Positions 1 through 8,670 of a stretch of DNA of 64,000 nt are shown piece by piece. Numbering within the stretch: the first letter of the stretch is position 1; each line of letters starts with the position of its first letter. The position numbers were made by a program, and so were the translations under genes. The stretch comes from Mycolicibacterium litorale. GTDB lineage: Bacteria > Actinomycetota > Actinomycetes > Mycobacteriales > Mycobacteriaceae. The stretch is taken from the NCBI RefSeq assembly GCF_014218295.1, contig NZ_AP023287.1, positions 5,394,001 to 5,458,000 of the forward strand. Direction: 5' to 3'. Below the pieces are notes generated by a model. It did not search any database. It was not told the DNA's origin and was given only the letters and a program-made list of their open reading frames with translations.

Positions 1-7
1 GGGCGCG

Positions 8-256
8 TCAGACCCGGTTGGTCATCGGGGCCGGCGGCGGTGGAGGTGGCGGCACAGGCAGGCAGAGCCCGGTGTTGGTGTCCAGCGCGCGGCCGGGCAG
101 GCAGAACGGCGCACATCCGTTGGTGACGCCGGTTTCCCCGGGCAGGCACGCCGAGCCGACCGCCGGTGAGAGCACGGTGGTGACGGCGACCGGCGCGGCG
201 GTGAACGCGGCCACCGACAGCGCCGCGACGAGCAGCCGTCGTACGGGATGCGTCAT
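8..256 (-). CDS. Small secreted Cys/Pro-rich protein, unknown function
   Basis: An 82-residue product. The start at MTHPVRR gives a short basic n-region, a hydrophobic core (LLVAALSVAAFTAAPVAV) and an Ala/Ser-rich cleavage region, so it is probably exported by Sec. The mature part has four cysteines in two similar segments (ACLPGETG and FCLPGRAL/LCLPVP) and ends in a run of eight prolines. Four cysteines in a small exported protein suggest disulfides. I recognise no family. An upstream in-frame start would add seven residues before the signal peptide and is less natural. Confidence 0.6.
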   Translation of the reverse strand: MTHPVRRLLVAALSVAAFTAAPVAVTTVLSPAVGSACLPGETGVTNGCAPFCLPGRALDTNTGLCLPVPPPPPPPAPMTNRV

Positions 257-311
257 GACTCGACTGTAGGCGCGCACCGCCCGGTCAGGACCCGATTCGA
301 AGACAGCCGGC

Positions 312-923
312 TCAGACCGTCTCCGGCAGCGCGGCCCCGGTGGCGAGTTCGGCGTACTGACGCATCAACCGCAGCGACGTCTCGCGGCTCATCTCCGGGT
401 CGCGCGCGACGATGCGGTAGCCGAGGTAGTCCTCCATCGCCATCAGCGTCATGGCGATGTCGGTCGCGGGCGAGCCGAGCCGGAAGGCCCCGGCGCGCTC
501 CCCCGCGGCGAGGATCTGCGCGTACAGGCCGACCTGCCGGTGGTAGATCTCCTGGACGTCGCGGCGCCGGTCGAGTTCGAACCCGGCCGCCAGCACCGCC
601 CGCCAGATCGAGCGCCACTCGGCGTCCTCCGGACCGGTCGGCAGCCCGGCGGCGATGGTCAGCGCCAACTGCTCGGCCGCGTCGGTGGTGCGTTCGACGA
701 CGGCGAGCCGGCTGTCGTAGAAGCGGGTGTCCGACCGCAGGGCCAGCTCGGACAGCAGCTGGTCCATCTCCTTGAAGTAGTACCGCACCGCGTTGGCGGT
801 CAGCCCGAGCTCGGCGGCGACGTCGGCGATCCGCAGCGTCGCGAGGTCGTGCCGTTCGATCAGCGCGATCGCGGCGTCGAGGATCTCCTCGCGCCGTTCG
901 GCCTTCCGGTTCGGGCGTGCCAC
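312..923 (-). CDS. TetR/AcrR family transcriptional regulator
   Basis: A 203-residue protein with a GTG start. The N-terminal helix-turn-helix spans about residues 10-55 (EILDAAIALIERHDLATLRI, then AELGLTANAVRYYF), the usual TetR DNA-binding layout. The C-terminal part is a helical ligand-binding domain with no identifiable ligand. It is transcribed away from the DmpA-type peptidase/APC permease operon and shares a 160-bp intergenic region that holds an inverted repeat (1021-1037). It is therefore a good candidate for the repressor of that operon and of itself, which is inference. Confidence 0.85.
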   Translation of the reverse strand: MARPNRKAERREEILDAAIALIERHDLATLRIADVAAELGLTANAVRYYFKEMDQLLSELALRSDTRFYDSRLAVVERTTDAAEQLALTIAAGLPTGPEDAEWRSIWRAVLAAGFELDRRRDVQEIYHRQVGLYAQILAAGERAGAFRLGSPATDIAMTLMAMEDYLGYRIVARDPEMSRETSLRLMRQYAELATGAALPETV

Positions 924-1020
924 GTGGTCGAGATCCCCCTGTCGGTGTCGGTGCGGGCGTCCCGGCGATTGTCACCCGATCCGAACTCGGTATTGCGCAT
1001 CGGCCCGTCCGGCCCCATTA

Positions 1021-1037
1021 TTTTCCGGACAGGAAAA
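1021..1037. promoter_or_regulatory. Inverted repeat, candidate TetR operator
   Basis: TTTTCC-GGACA-GGAAAA is a perfect 6-bp inverted repeat with a 5-bp centre. It lies in the divergent region between the TetR gene (start 923) and the peptidase gene (start 1084). An AT-rich palindrome in a GC-rich divergent promoter is what a TetR operator would look like. The assignment rests on position only. Confidence 0.4.
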
Positions 1038-1083
1038 GAACTCCAGTCCGAACAGCACCAGACTCCAGCGCTCGGAGGCCCCC

Positions 1084-2190
1084 ATGCGTACGCGCGATCT
1101 CGGCATCGTGATCGGTGACCACCCGACCGGTCCGCACAATGCCATCACCGACGTGCCGGGCGTGCGGGTCGGGCACACCACCCTGCGCCAGGACGGCCCG
1201 CCGGCCGTGCACACGGGCGTGACCGTCGTCGTCCCGCACGACGACATCTGGACCGAGCCCGTCTTCGCCGGAGCGCACCGGCTCAACGGCAGCGGGGAGA
1301 TGACCGGCCTGGAGTGGATCCGCGAATCCGGGGAGCTGACGTCGGCGATCGGGCTCACCAACACCCACAGCGTCGGGGTGGTCCGCGACACTCTCGTCGA
1401 GGCGCAGGTCGCCGCACGCGGTGAGGGGCTCTACTGGTCACTGCCCGTGGTCGGCGAGACGTACGACGGCGTGCTCAACGACATCAACGGACACCACGTC
1501 CGCCCCGAGCACGTCCGCGCCGCCCTCGACGCCGCGAGCAGCGGCCCGGTCGCCGAGGGCACCGTCGGCGGCGGCACGGGGATGATCTGCCACGAGTTCA
1601 AGGGCGGTATCGGCACCTCCTCGCGCGTCACCGACACCGCCGCGGGCCGCTACACCGTCGGCGTGCTGGTCCAGGCCAACCACGGCCGCCGGGAACGGTT
1701 CCGCGTCAACGGTGTGCCGGTCGGCGAGATCATCGGCCCGGACGCCGTCCCGCTGCCCGACCTGCCGCTCGCCTACGAGCGGGGATCGGGTTCGATCATC
1801 GTGGTCGTCGCGACCGATGCCCCGCTGCTGCCGCACCAGTGCACGCGGCTCGCGCAGCGGTCGGCGCTGGCGGTCAGCCGCGTCGGCGGCAGCGGCGAAC
1901 AGTACAGCGGCGACCTCATGCTCGCCTTCTCGACCGGCAACCGCGGAATCCCGCCGTACTCGTGGGACGAGGACGCCGGCACCGACCGTCCCGAGATACC
2001 GGTGCGGATGGTGGCGCCACAGCTGATGACGCTGCTGTTCGACCTCACGATCGAGGCCACCGAGGAGGCGATCGTCAACGCCGTCGTCGGCGCCACCACG
2101 GTCACCGGCCGCGGCGGACGCACCGCCCACGCCCTCGACCACACCCTGTTCCGTCAGGCCGTCCTCCGAAACACCCGGGAGATCTCATGA
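1084..2190 (+). CDS. P1 (DmpA/BapA) family aminopeptidase
   Basis: A 368-residue protein of the DmpA family: N-terminal-nucleophile hydrolases that remove N-terminal residues, including D-amino acids and beta-peptides. Diagnostic segments are the N-terminal ITDVPGVRVGHTT, VGGGTGM near residue 162, and GGIGTSSR near 175-181. The last precedes the self-cleavage site where the nucleophilic Ser/Thr becomes the new N-terminus of the beta chain. The ATG at 1084 follows a GGAGG at about 1074 and is preferred over a long upstream reading-frame extension without a ribosome-binding site. It overlaps the permease gene by 4 bp (ATGA), so the two are co-translated. Together they suggest uptake and hydrolysis of unusual peptides or amides. 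Confidence 0.88.
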   Translation: MRTRDLGIVIGDHPTGPHNAITDVPGVRVGHTTLRQDGPPAVHTGVTVVVPHDDIWTEPVFAGAHRLNGSGEMTGLEWIRESGELTSAIGLTNTHSVGVVRDTLVEAQVAARGEGLYWSLPVVGETYDGVLNDINGHHVRPEHVRAALDAASSGPVAEGTVGGGTGMICHEFKGGIGTSSRVTDTAAGRYTVGVLVQANHGRRERFRVNGVPVGEIIGPDAVPLPDLPLAYERGSGSIIVVVATDAPLLPHQCTRLAQRSALAVSRVGGSGEQYSGDLMLAFSTGNRGIPPYSWDEDAGTDRPEIPVRMVAPQLMTLLFDLTIEATEEAIVNAVVGATTVTGRGGRTAHALDHTLFRQAVLRNTREIS

Positions 2191-3596
2191 GCACCGACAC
2201 CACACCCACCGCGGGAGTCCAACGCCTCCAGGGCAGGCTCGGCCCGGTCGCGGTGGTCTTCATGGTGGTCGCCGCGGCCGCCCCGCTGACCGTGATCGGC
2301 GGCAACCTGCCGCTGGCGTTCGGGATGGGCAACGGCGCAGGCGCGCCGATCGGCTTCATCATCGCCTCGCTGGTGCTGCTGCTGTTCAGCATCGGGTTCG
2401 TCGCGATGACGCCGTACGTGCCCGAGGCCGGCGCGTTCTTCTCCTACGTCACCCTCGGCCTGGGCAAACGGCTCGGCAGGGGTGCGGCCGCCGTCGCGCT
2501 GATCGCCTACACCGCGATCCAGGTCGGCATCTACGGCTACATCGGCTGGGCGATCGGCGACACCGTGGCGTTCTACGGCGGCCCGGACCTGCCATGGCCG
2601 CTGTACGCCTTCGCCACGCTGGCCGTCGTCGCGGTGCTCGGATACCGGCACATCGAGCTGAGCGCCAAGGTCCTCGGGGTCGCACTCGCACTGGAGATCG
2701 GCATCGTGGTGCTGCTGGACCTGGTGATCGTCGCCGATCCGGGTCCGGCTGGGCTGACGCTCACCTCGTTCGATCCGGCCACCTTCACCCAGGGCGCCGT
2801 CGGCATCTCCGTGCTGTTCGCGCTGACCGGCTTCATCGGCTTCGAGGCCACCGCGGTGTTCCGCGACGAGGCCCGCGATCCGGAACGCACGATCCCGCGC
2901 GCGACCTACGCCGCGGTCCTGCTCATCGGCGGCTTCTACGCCGTGACCTGCTGGGCGTTCGTCGTGGCCATCGGCCCAGACCAGGTCGTCGAGGTCGCTC
3001 AGCGCACGCTCGACGGCGAGGGCAACCTGCTGCTCGACACCACCGACGACAAGCTCGGGCGCATCGGCCGCGACATCGTCAACGTGCTCCTGCTGACCAG
3101 CCTGTTCGCCTGTGTGCTGTCGTTCCACAACGTCATCGCGCGCTACCAGTTCGCGCTGGCGGGCAAGGGGCTGCTGCCGCAGCGCCTGGCCGGCGTGCAC
3201 CCCACGCACCGCTCCCCCGCCTTCTCCTCGATCGTGCAGACAGTCACCGCCGCGGTGATCGTCGGCGTCCTCGCCGCGCTGGGCGTCGATCCGCTCGTCG
3301 GGGTCTTCGGGTCGATGGCCGGCGTGGCGACGGTCGGCATGGTGCTGCTGACGCTGACCACCTCGGTGGCCGTCCTCGTCTACTTCGCCAGGAACCGCGA
3401 GCACGCGGGCGGCCGACTGTGGCAGACCCGTATCGCCCCGGCGCTGGCCTGTGTCGGCCTGCTGGGCAGCCTGTGGCTGGTGCTCAGCAACTTCACCCTG
3501 GTGACGGGCGGCAGTGCGACGGTGAGCACGGTGCTCGCGGCGATCCCGTTCGCCGGGCTGCTGCTCGGCAGCCTCGTCGGGGGCCGGCGGCGCTGA
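2187..3596 (+). CDS. APC superfamily amino-acid permease
   Basis: A 469-residue polytopic membrane protein with about 12 hydrophobic segments. The first one carries the APC signature (VAAAAPLTVIGGNLPLAFGMG), and GFIGFEATAVFRDEARDPERTIPRA in the middle is typical of APC transporters. It imports an amino acid or amine; the substrate is not predictable. The ATG at 2187 overlaps the stop of the upstream peptidase gene, so both genes form one operon. The coupling with a DmpA-type hydrolase suggests that its substrate is an aminopeptidase product or substrate. The convergent TetR gene starts its stop codon 1 bp after this gene ends. Confidence 0.88.
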   Translation: MSTDTTPTAGVQRLQGRLGPVAVVFMVVAAAAPLTVIGGNLPLAFGMGNGAGAPIGFIIASLVLLLFSIGFVAMTPYVPEAGAFFSYVTLGLGKRLGRGAAAVALIAYTAIQVGIYGYIGWAIGDTVAFYGGPDLPWPLYAFATLAVVAVLGYRHIELSAKVLGVALALEIGIVVLLDLVIVADPGPAGLTLTSFDPATFTQGAVGISVLFALTGFIGFEATAVFRDEARDPERTIPRATYAAVLLIGGFYAVTCWAFVVAIGPDQVVEVAQRTLDGEGNLLLDTTDDKLGRIGRDIVNVLLLTSLFACVLSFHNVIARYQFALAGKGLLPQRLAGVHPTHRSPAFSSIVQTVTAAVIVGVLAALGVDPLVGVFGSMAGVATVGMVLLTLTTSVAVLVYFARNREHAGGRLWQTRIAPALACVGLLGSLWLVLSNFTLVTGGSATVSTVLAAIPFAGLLLGSLVGGRRR

Positions 3597-3597
3597 C

Positions 3598-4191
3598 TCA
3601 CGGACGGGTGCAGCCGCGCCACACCGTCTCCAACAGGTGCGTCAGCGCGTCCTCGTCGAGCGGTGGCATCGCGAACACGAGCCGGTAGTAGGCCGGCGAG
3701 AACAGCGCGTCGACGGCGACCTCCACGTCGAGGTCGGCCCGCAGTTCCCCGGCGGCGATCCCGTTGAGCAGCACGGCGGTCACCGCGGCGCGCCGGGGCA
3801 GCAGCCACTGGTCGAGCAGCGCGGTGGCGACGTCGCGGTGCGAACTGGCCGCGGCGATCACACTGCGGACCAGTGGGCCGGTCGTGGCACCGGTGAGGAT
3901 CGCGTTCAGCGCGCGCAGCTGGTGCTCCACCGCGCCCTTGGTGTCGCTGCCCACGGGCGGCACGATGGACTCGCGCATCGCGGCGAGCAGACCTTCGAGC
4001 ACGATCGCCGCCGCCGACGGCCACCACTTGTAGATCGTGGTGCGGCTCACGGCGGCCCGTTTGGCGATCGCGTCGATGCTGACCGCTCCGGTACCGCCTG
4101 CCAGCGCAAGCTCCGTCGCGGCCCGCAGCACCGCGGCGCGCACCTCGACGTTGCGCGGGCGCCCACGGCGCGGCGGCTCGGGTGTGATCAT
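3598..4191 (-). CDS. TetR family transcriptional regulator
   Basis: A 197-residue protein. The HTH region (VSIDAIAKRAAVSRTTIYKWW, about residues 42-62) is preceded by the basic RRGRPR stretch common in this family. The C-terminal domain looks like TetR_C_16/33-type ligand domains. I place the start at MITPEPP, because the 28 upstream residues cross the promoter region with its inverted repeat. The gene is divergent from a lipoprotein gene (4288), with which it probably shares control signals. Confidence 0.82.
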   Translation of the reverse strand: MITPEPPRRGRPRNVEVRAAVLRAATELALAGGTGAVSIDAIAKRAAVSRTTIYKWWPSAAAIVLEGLLAAMRESIVPPVGSDTKGAVEHQLRALNAILTGATTGPLVRSVIAAASSHRDVATALLDQWLLPRRAAVTAVLLNGIAAGELRADLDVEVAVDALFSPAYYRLVFAMPPLDEDALTHLLETVWRGCTRP

Positions 4192-4226
4192 TGCGAGCCC
4201 TGATGCGGCGCGTGTACCGTCCTTAG

Positions 4227-4241
4227 TGGACACTCTGTCCA
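4227..4241. promoter_or_regulatory. Inverted repeat TGGACA-CTC-TGTCCA, candidate TetR operator
   Basis: A perfect 6-bp inverted repeat with a 3-bp centre, 36 bp upstream of the TetR start codon. Read on the minus strand it is immediately preceded by TATACT, which fits a -10 box. A repressor bound here would cover the transcription start, consistent with autorepression and possibly control of the divergent lipoprotein gene. This is inferred from position and symmetry. Confidence 0.45.
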
Positions 4242-4287
4242 GTATATTCTCAGCTTTCGAAATCGATTGGGGCATCGACAGATATCC

Positions 4288-4950
4288 ATGCGCAGCGTCA
4301 TCACCAACTCGTCGGTCTCTGCGAAATCGTCGACTTTCGCCGTCACGACCATCGGCGCGGCGGTGCTCGCCATCGGACTCAGCGGTTGCACCCCGACCGA
4401 TTCACCGCCCGCGGCGTCGCCGAGCGGTCTGCCCACCTCCGTGTCGAGCACGCCGTCGTCGGCGCCGAAGGAGAACAGCGCGGCCGTCATCGACTACACC
4501 CGCCTGCTGATCGAGCCGACCGACATCAACAGTGAGTACGACACGTTCGTCAACCGGTCGACGGTCCCAAATCGCCGCGGCGGCAAAGGTGTCTCGGCGC
4601 TGTTCGTCAACCAGGCCGACACCCGGGCGATCGGCGTGACGATCAACATCCTGCCCGACCCCGCGGCCGCCAAAGCCGCGCTCGACGCCAGCCTGCATGC
4701 GATCGGCACCTCGGTCGCGGGCGGTGCGCCGGAGCCGTCGCCGGTCGGGACCGACGGCACGGTGATCGCGGGAACCTCACCCGACGGCGCCAAGCAGGTG
4801 ACCACGCTGCTGTTCACCGAGGGCCCCGCGGTGGCGCGGATGGAATTCCAGAGCGCACCGGGTGACCCCACCCCACCGGACGTGGTGACCGACATCGGCA
4901 TCAAACAGGCCATCGCGCTGCGGGCCGGCCTGCCCGGCGTCACCGGCTGA
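4288..4950 (+). CDS. Lpq-like secreted lipoprotein
   Basis: A 220-residue protein with a hydrophobic signal segment ending in the lipobox LSGC (lipidated Cys about residue 33), then a Ser/Pro-rich linker (TPTDSPPAASPSG) and a compact domain. The pattern resembles mycobacterial LpqN/LpqT-like cell-envelope lipoproteins, but I cannot assign the subfamily. The ATG at 4288 is chosen over a TTG at 4267. It lies divergent from the TetR regulator and is followed by the M42 peptidase after 50 bp. Confidence 0.75.
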   Translation: MRSVITNSSVSAKSSTFAVTTIGAAVLAIGLSGCTPTDSPPAASPSGLPTSVSSTPSSAPKENSAAVIDYTRLLIEPTDINSEYDTFVNRSTVPNRRGGKGVSALFVNQADTRAIGVTINILPDPAAAKAALDASLHAIGTSVAGGAPEPSPVGTDGTVIAGTSPDGAKQVTTLLFTEGPAVARMEFQSAPGDPTPPDVVTDIGIKQAIALRAGLPGVTG

Positions 4951-5000
4951 CACTCCTCACATCAGGTGGGGTAGCCCGCGCATCGGGGTAGAGAACACCG

Positions 5001-6077
5001 GTGAGCGAATTGCGCGGGGAGCTGCTGCAGGAACTGTTGTCGACCTACGGACCGTGCGGTCAAGAGGACCCGGTGCGCGACGTGTGCCGCCGCGAACTCG
5101 AACCCTTCGTCGACGAACTCTGGGTCGACGAGGCGGGCAACCTCGTTGGCGTCGTGCGCGGCGACACCGGGGACAGCGCGGGCACCCGGGTGATGGCGCA
5201 TCTGGACGAGCTGTCGATGCTCGTCAAGCGGGTGGACCCCGACGGCAGCCTGCACCTGACGCCGCTGGGCACGATGTACCCGGGCAACTTCGGGCTCGGT
5301 CCGGTGGCGCTGCTCGGCGACCGCGAGACGCTCACCGGTGTGCTCACCCTTGGCTCCGAGCACACCACCAAGGAGAGCCAGCGGATCTGGGAGACCAAAC
5401 CCGACCAGGGCGACAAGGCGCTGGACTGGTTGCACGTCTACGTGTTCACCGGACGCACCCCCGAGGAGTTGACCGCGGCCGGGATCGGCCCGGGCACCCG
5501 GGTGTGCATCGACCGCAGCAAGCGCACGCTGTTCGAGTTCGGCGACTATCTCGGCTCGTATTTCATGGACGACAGGGCGGCCTGTGTCGCACTGCTGGAC
5601 GCCGCCCGCCTCCTGCGCGAATCGGGGCAACGGCCCGCCGGCGACGTGTACCTGGTGTTCACCACCAACGAGGAGGTGGGCGGCGTGGGAGGGTCGTACG
5701 CCAGCCGCACGCTGCCCGGCGAACTGACCCTGGCGCTGGAGGTCGGGCCCACCGAGGTCGAGTACGACACCGCCTGCAGCGGCGGCCCGATCGTCGGGTA
5801 CAGCGATGCGATGTGCGTCTACGACAAGGACGTCGCCGACCGGTTGATGACGATCGCCACCGAGCGCGGACTGTCCCCTCAGGCCGCCGTCCTCGGCGCG
5901 TTCGAATCCGACGCATCGCACGCCAAGGCCAACGGCCTCACCCCGCGGGCCGGCCTGCTGTGCCTGCCGACGCTGAGCACCCACGGCTACGAGGTGATCT
6001 CCCGGCAGGCCATCCCGGCGATGGCGGAGGTGCTCGTCGAGTTCCTCCTTCGGCCCACCGCACTCCCGCCGGCCTGA
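5001..6077 (+). CDS. M42 family metallopeptidase (glutamyl aminopeptidase/FrvX-like)
   Basis: A 358-residue, GTG-initiated protein with the ordered metal-binding motifs of M42 dinuclear aminopeptidases. These are AHLDELS near residue 72 (His-x-Asp), DDRAACVALLDAA near 190, TTNEEVGGVGG near 222 (catalytic Glu-Glu), EVGPTE near 243 and a C-terminal LSTHGYEV (His ligand). These enzymes trim N-terminal residues from short peptides in the cytosol. The length fits the family. A GGDEF gene follows on the same strand after 31 bp. Confidence 0.88.
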   Translation: MSELRGELLQELLSTYGPCGQEDPVRDVCRRELEPFVDELWVDEAGNLVGVVRGDTGDSAGTRVMAHLDELSMLVKRVDPDGSLHLTPLGTMYPGNFGLGPVALLGDRETLTGVLTLGSEHTTKESQRIWETKPDQGDKALDWLHVYVFTGRTPEELTAAGIGPGTRVCIDRSKRTLFEFGDYLGSYFMDDRAACVALLDAARLLRESGQRPAGDVYLVFTTNEEVGGVGGSYASRTLPGELTLALEVGPTEVEYDTACSGGPIVGYSDAMCVYDKDVADRLMTIATERGLSPQAAVLGAFESDASHAKANGLTPRAGLLCLPTLSTHGYEVISRQAIPAMAEVLVEFLLRPTALPPA

Positions 6078-6108
6078 GCGGATTTGCCCGCGGGTGGACA
6101 ATCGACCT

Positions 6109-7218
6109 GTGACATCGCGCAGGGGTTGGGTGCGGCGGTGGTGGACGTTGCCCGATCACTTCGACTGGGTGACCGGCTATCTGCGTAGCCGGGGGATGAT
6201 GGGCGCCGCGCGCACCATGCTCTCGGTGATGGTGGGCTCCCTGGCGTTGGTGCCGATCCTGTTGGTGTACAGCGGTTTCGGGCCACAGTCGACCCTCGGT
6301 GTCGCGGTGTCGTGGCTCGCGGCGATCGCGGGATGGTCGACGCTGGTGCCGTACGTGCGGCGGTGGCCGACTCGCATCCAGTCGCTGGCGGTGTCATACA
6401 TCGCGACCGTGTGCGTCGCCGTGATCTGTCTGGTGCAGTCGGACCCGGTGATCGCGGTGATCGGCTGCTTCGGCTTCGTCACCCCGGCCGCCTACGTCGC
6501 GTTCCTGCACACGTCCCGCTACACCGTCTACATCTTCGCCACGGCGGTGGTGGTGGGCGCGATCGGAGCGGTGCGGCTGGCCGCGAGCGGTCAACCGGTC
6601 GGCGCCCTCGCCCTGTTCTGGTTCGTCGTCGTGCTCAACGCCGTCATCCCGTTCGGTGTGCAGACGATCGTCCACGCGCTGGGCGCCGATGTCGTGCGCT
6701 CGGAGTGGGATCCGCTGACCGGCCTGCTGACCCGGCGGGCGTTCTACCAACGCCTGTCCGGTCTGGTGGCCGATCCCGGTCCGGCCAACCGCAATCTCCT
6801 GGTGGCGGTGATCGACCTCGACCGGTTCAAGAACCTCAACGACACCCATGGCCATGCCGCGGGCGACCGTGCGCTGATCGCCGTCGGCCGGGCGCTGTCC
6901 CGCAATGCCGACGAGGATGCGCTCGTGGGACGGACCGGAGGGGAGGAGTTCGTCGTCGCGACCGTCTCCTCTTCGGCGAACCCGGCGCACCTGGCCCTGC
7001 GCCTGCGCGCGGGGATCGAGAAGGCCGCTGCACCGCTGACCGCGAGCGTCGGCACGGCGAGTGTGCCCCTGTTGCGTCTGCGCGTCACCGGGCTGCGCGC
7101 CGGTATCGACGAGGCCATCACCGCCGCCGACGCCGCGATGTACGCCGCCAAACGCGCGGGCGGAAACCAGGTGCGCCACAGCCAACTCCCGGCGCACGTC
7201 GACGACGACACGGCCTGA
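6109..7218 (+). CDS. Membrane-bound diguanylate cyclase (GGDEF)
   Basis: A 369-residue protein with about six N-terminal transmembrane helices (residues 35-200) and a C-terminal GGDEF domain. DPLTGLLTRRAF marks the domain start and GGEEF (near residue 277) is the intact active site, so it should convert two GTP to c-di-GMP. The RxxD inhibitory I-site expected five residues before GGEEF is absent (DEDA instead), so product inhibition is probably lost. The N-terminus (WWTLPDHFDW) is nearly the same as in the second GGDEF protein at 59659, showing that they are paralogues. A GTG at 6094 is an alternative start. Confidence 0.87.
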   Translation: MTSRRGWVRRWWTLPDHFDWVTGYLRSRGMMGAARTMLSVMVGSLALVPILLVYSGFGPQSTLGVAVSWLAAIAGWSTLVPYVRRWPTRIQSLAVSYIATVCVAVICLVQSDPVIAVIGCFGFVTPAAYVAFLHTSRYTVYIFATAVVVGAIGAVRLAASGQPVGALALFWFVVVLNAVIPFGVQTIVHALGADVVRSEWDPLTGLLTRRAFYQRLSGLVADPGPANRNLLVAVIDLDRFKNLNDTHGHAAGDRALIAVGRALSRNADEDALVGRTGGEEFVVATVSSSANPAHLALRLRAGIEKAAAPLTASVGTASVPLLRLRVTGLRAGIDEAITAADAAMYAAKRAGGNQVRHSQLPAHVDDDTA

Positions 7219-7227
7219 GGCCGACGC

Positions 7228-8406
7228 TCACAGCCCGGGCTGATCCTCGATGAGGCCCAGCCAGATCTGTGCGGCGTCGATGGCCACCTTCTCGCTGATG
7301 AACGCGTGCTGGGTGCCGGTGTAGACGTCGCGGAACGCCCGCTCGAGGCGACTGCCCTCGCGGATCGCGTCGGTGCCGGCCACCAGGTGGGCCCACTCGG
7401 CGCACTGACGCGCGGTGTCGGTGGCGTAGACGGCGGCCACCCGCATGTCGGCGCGCAGCGTCGGGGTGAGATCGTCGCCGGCGGCGACGGCGGCCTCGGC
7501 CGTGCCGAACGCGTCGAGCACCAGCAGGCGCGCCGCACGCCACGCCGCCGTGTGGTGGGCCAGTCCCTTCTGGAACGTGGGCCGGCTCGCCAGCGAGGCC
7601 ATGTCGCTCATGCGGAACTTCGTGGCGGCCAGCTCGGCGACGTCGTCGAGCATGCTCTTGGCCACCCCGAGCGCCCACGACGCGTGTCCGGCCGCGGTGA
7701 CCGGCATCAGCCCCATCCGGGTGGCGGGCGACGCGCCGCGGCGCGGGCTGCGGCAGAACAGCGGGAACGTCCGGGCCTCGGGGACGAACACGTCCTCGAC
7801 GCGGTAGTCGTAGGAACCCGTGCCCTTCAGGCCCTGCACGTACCAGCCGTCGGTGAACGTCACCTGGTCGCGCGGCAGCACCGCCACCTGCATGTCGGGC
7901 ACACCGTCACCGGCCCAGCGGATCTCGCCGGCATCCATCGGCAGGAAGCCCGCGGCCACGAACTCGGAGTGTCCGGTGCCGGACCCGAAACTCCACGACC
8001 CGCTCAACCGGTAGCCGCCGTCGGTGGCGACGCCCTGGCCGTTGGGGAAGAACTGCCCGCCCATGGTGACGTGATTGTCGTGGGCGGCGAAGACCTCCGC
8101 GAAGCCCTCGTCGGGCAGATAGCAGGCCGCGGCGAACGACGACGGCAGATTCGCGATCCCCACCCAGCCGAAAGACCCGTCCTGCCAGGCCATTTCGATC
8201 CACGTCTCGATCATCTCGGCGAAGGACGGTTCCGTTCCGCCCGCGGGGACCGGATTGAAGGCGGACATCAACCCGCACGCCCACATCTCGTCGACGATCG
8301 CCGGGGACAGAGTGCGCAGCCGTTCGCTGTCGTCCGCGTGCGACCGTACGAGGTCGCGCATGCCACGTGCCAGGCCGACGACGGCGGCCACCGGTGCCGC
8401 GGTCAT
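7228..8406 (-). CDS. Acyl-CoA dehydrogenase-fold flavoprotein (HsaA-like monooxygenase or dehydrogenase)
   Basis: A 392-residue protein with acyl-CoA dehydrogenase architecture: an N-terminal helical domain, a middle beta-barrel (GGYRLSGSWSFGSGTGHSE, LKGTGSYDYRVEDVFVPE) and a C-terminal helical domain. GSWSFGSG with KGTGSYD is characteristic of the HsaA/pigment-production hydroxylase branch. That branch uses reduced flavin supplied by a partner reductase to hydroxylate aromatic substrates. No reductase gene adjoins it here. It is convergent with the GGDEF gene and divergent from the 43-residue ORF/SDR pair. Confidence 0.8.
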   Translation of the reverse strand: MTAAPVAAVVGLARGMRDLVRSHADDSERLRTLSPAIVDEMWACGLMSAFNPVPAGGTEPSFAEMIETWIEMAWQDGSFGWVGIANLPSSFAAACYLPDEGFAEVFAAHDNHVTMGGQFFPNGQGVATDGGYRLSGSWSFGSGTGHSEFVAAGFLPMDAGEIRWAGDGVPDMQVAVLPRDQVTFTDGWYVQGLKGTGSYDYRVEDVFVPEARTFPLFCRSPRRGASPATRMGLMPVTAAGHASWALGVAKSMLDDVAELAATKFRMSDMASLASRPTFQKGLAHHTAAWRAARLLVLDAFGTAEAAVAAGDDLTPTLRADMRVAAVYATDTARQCAEWAHLVAGTDAIREGSRLERAFRDVYTGTQHAFISEKVAIDAAQIWLGLIEDQPGL

Positions 8407-8536
8407 ATCGGCACCGACCGGCAGTGTCGTGTGCCCATCGCGCTAGACCGTACGCCGTCGGGCGCGGCCGCGCCGGGGTTTGCCGCGCTCACCGGCGGGT
8501 ATTTCTGGAGCCCACACCGACTGGAGGGAGCAGCCG

Positions 8537-8668
8537 ATGAGCACCCCCATCCCCCGGCCCTGGTTCGTGCGCGCGGTGGCGGCGGTCTTCGCGCGGCGAA
8601 CGCCGAAGAGGTCGGCATGGATGCCCGCGGCGCCGTCGTATCTGAGCTACCAGGTCCGAATCCGCTGA
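8537..8668 (+). CDS. Candidate 43-residue basic small protein upstream of SDR
   Basis: A short ORF (MSTPIPRPWFVRAVAAVF...) preceded by GGAGGGA at 8523-8529 with good spacing, ending 2 bp before the SDR start codon. The product has a short hydrophobic stretch and many Arg residues. It may be a small membrane-associated protein, a translational leader for the SDR gene, or chance coding. The ribosome-binding site and the tight junction are the only support. Confidence 0.35.
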   Translation: MSTPIPRPWFVRAVAAVFARRTPKRSAWMPAAPSYLSYQVRIR

Positions 8669-8670
8669 CG

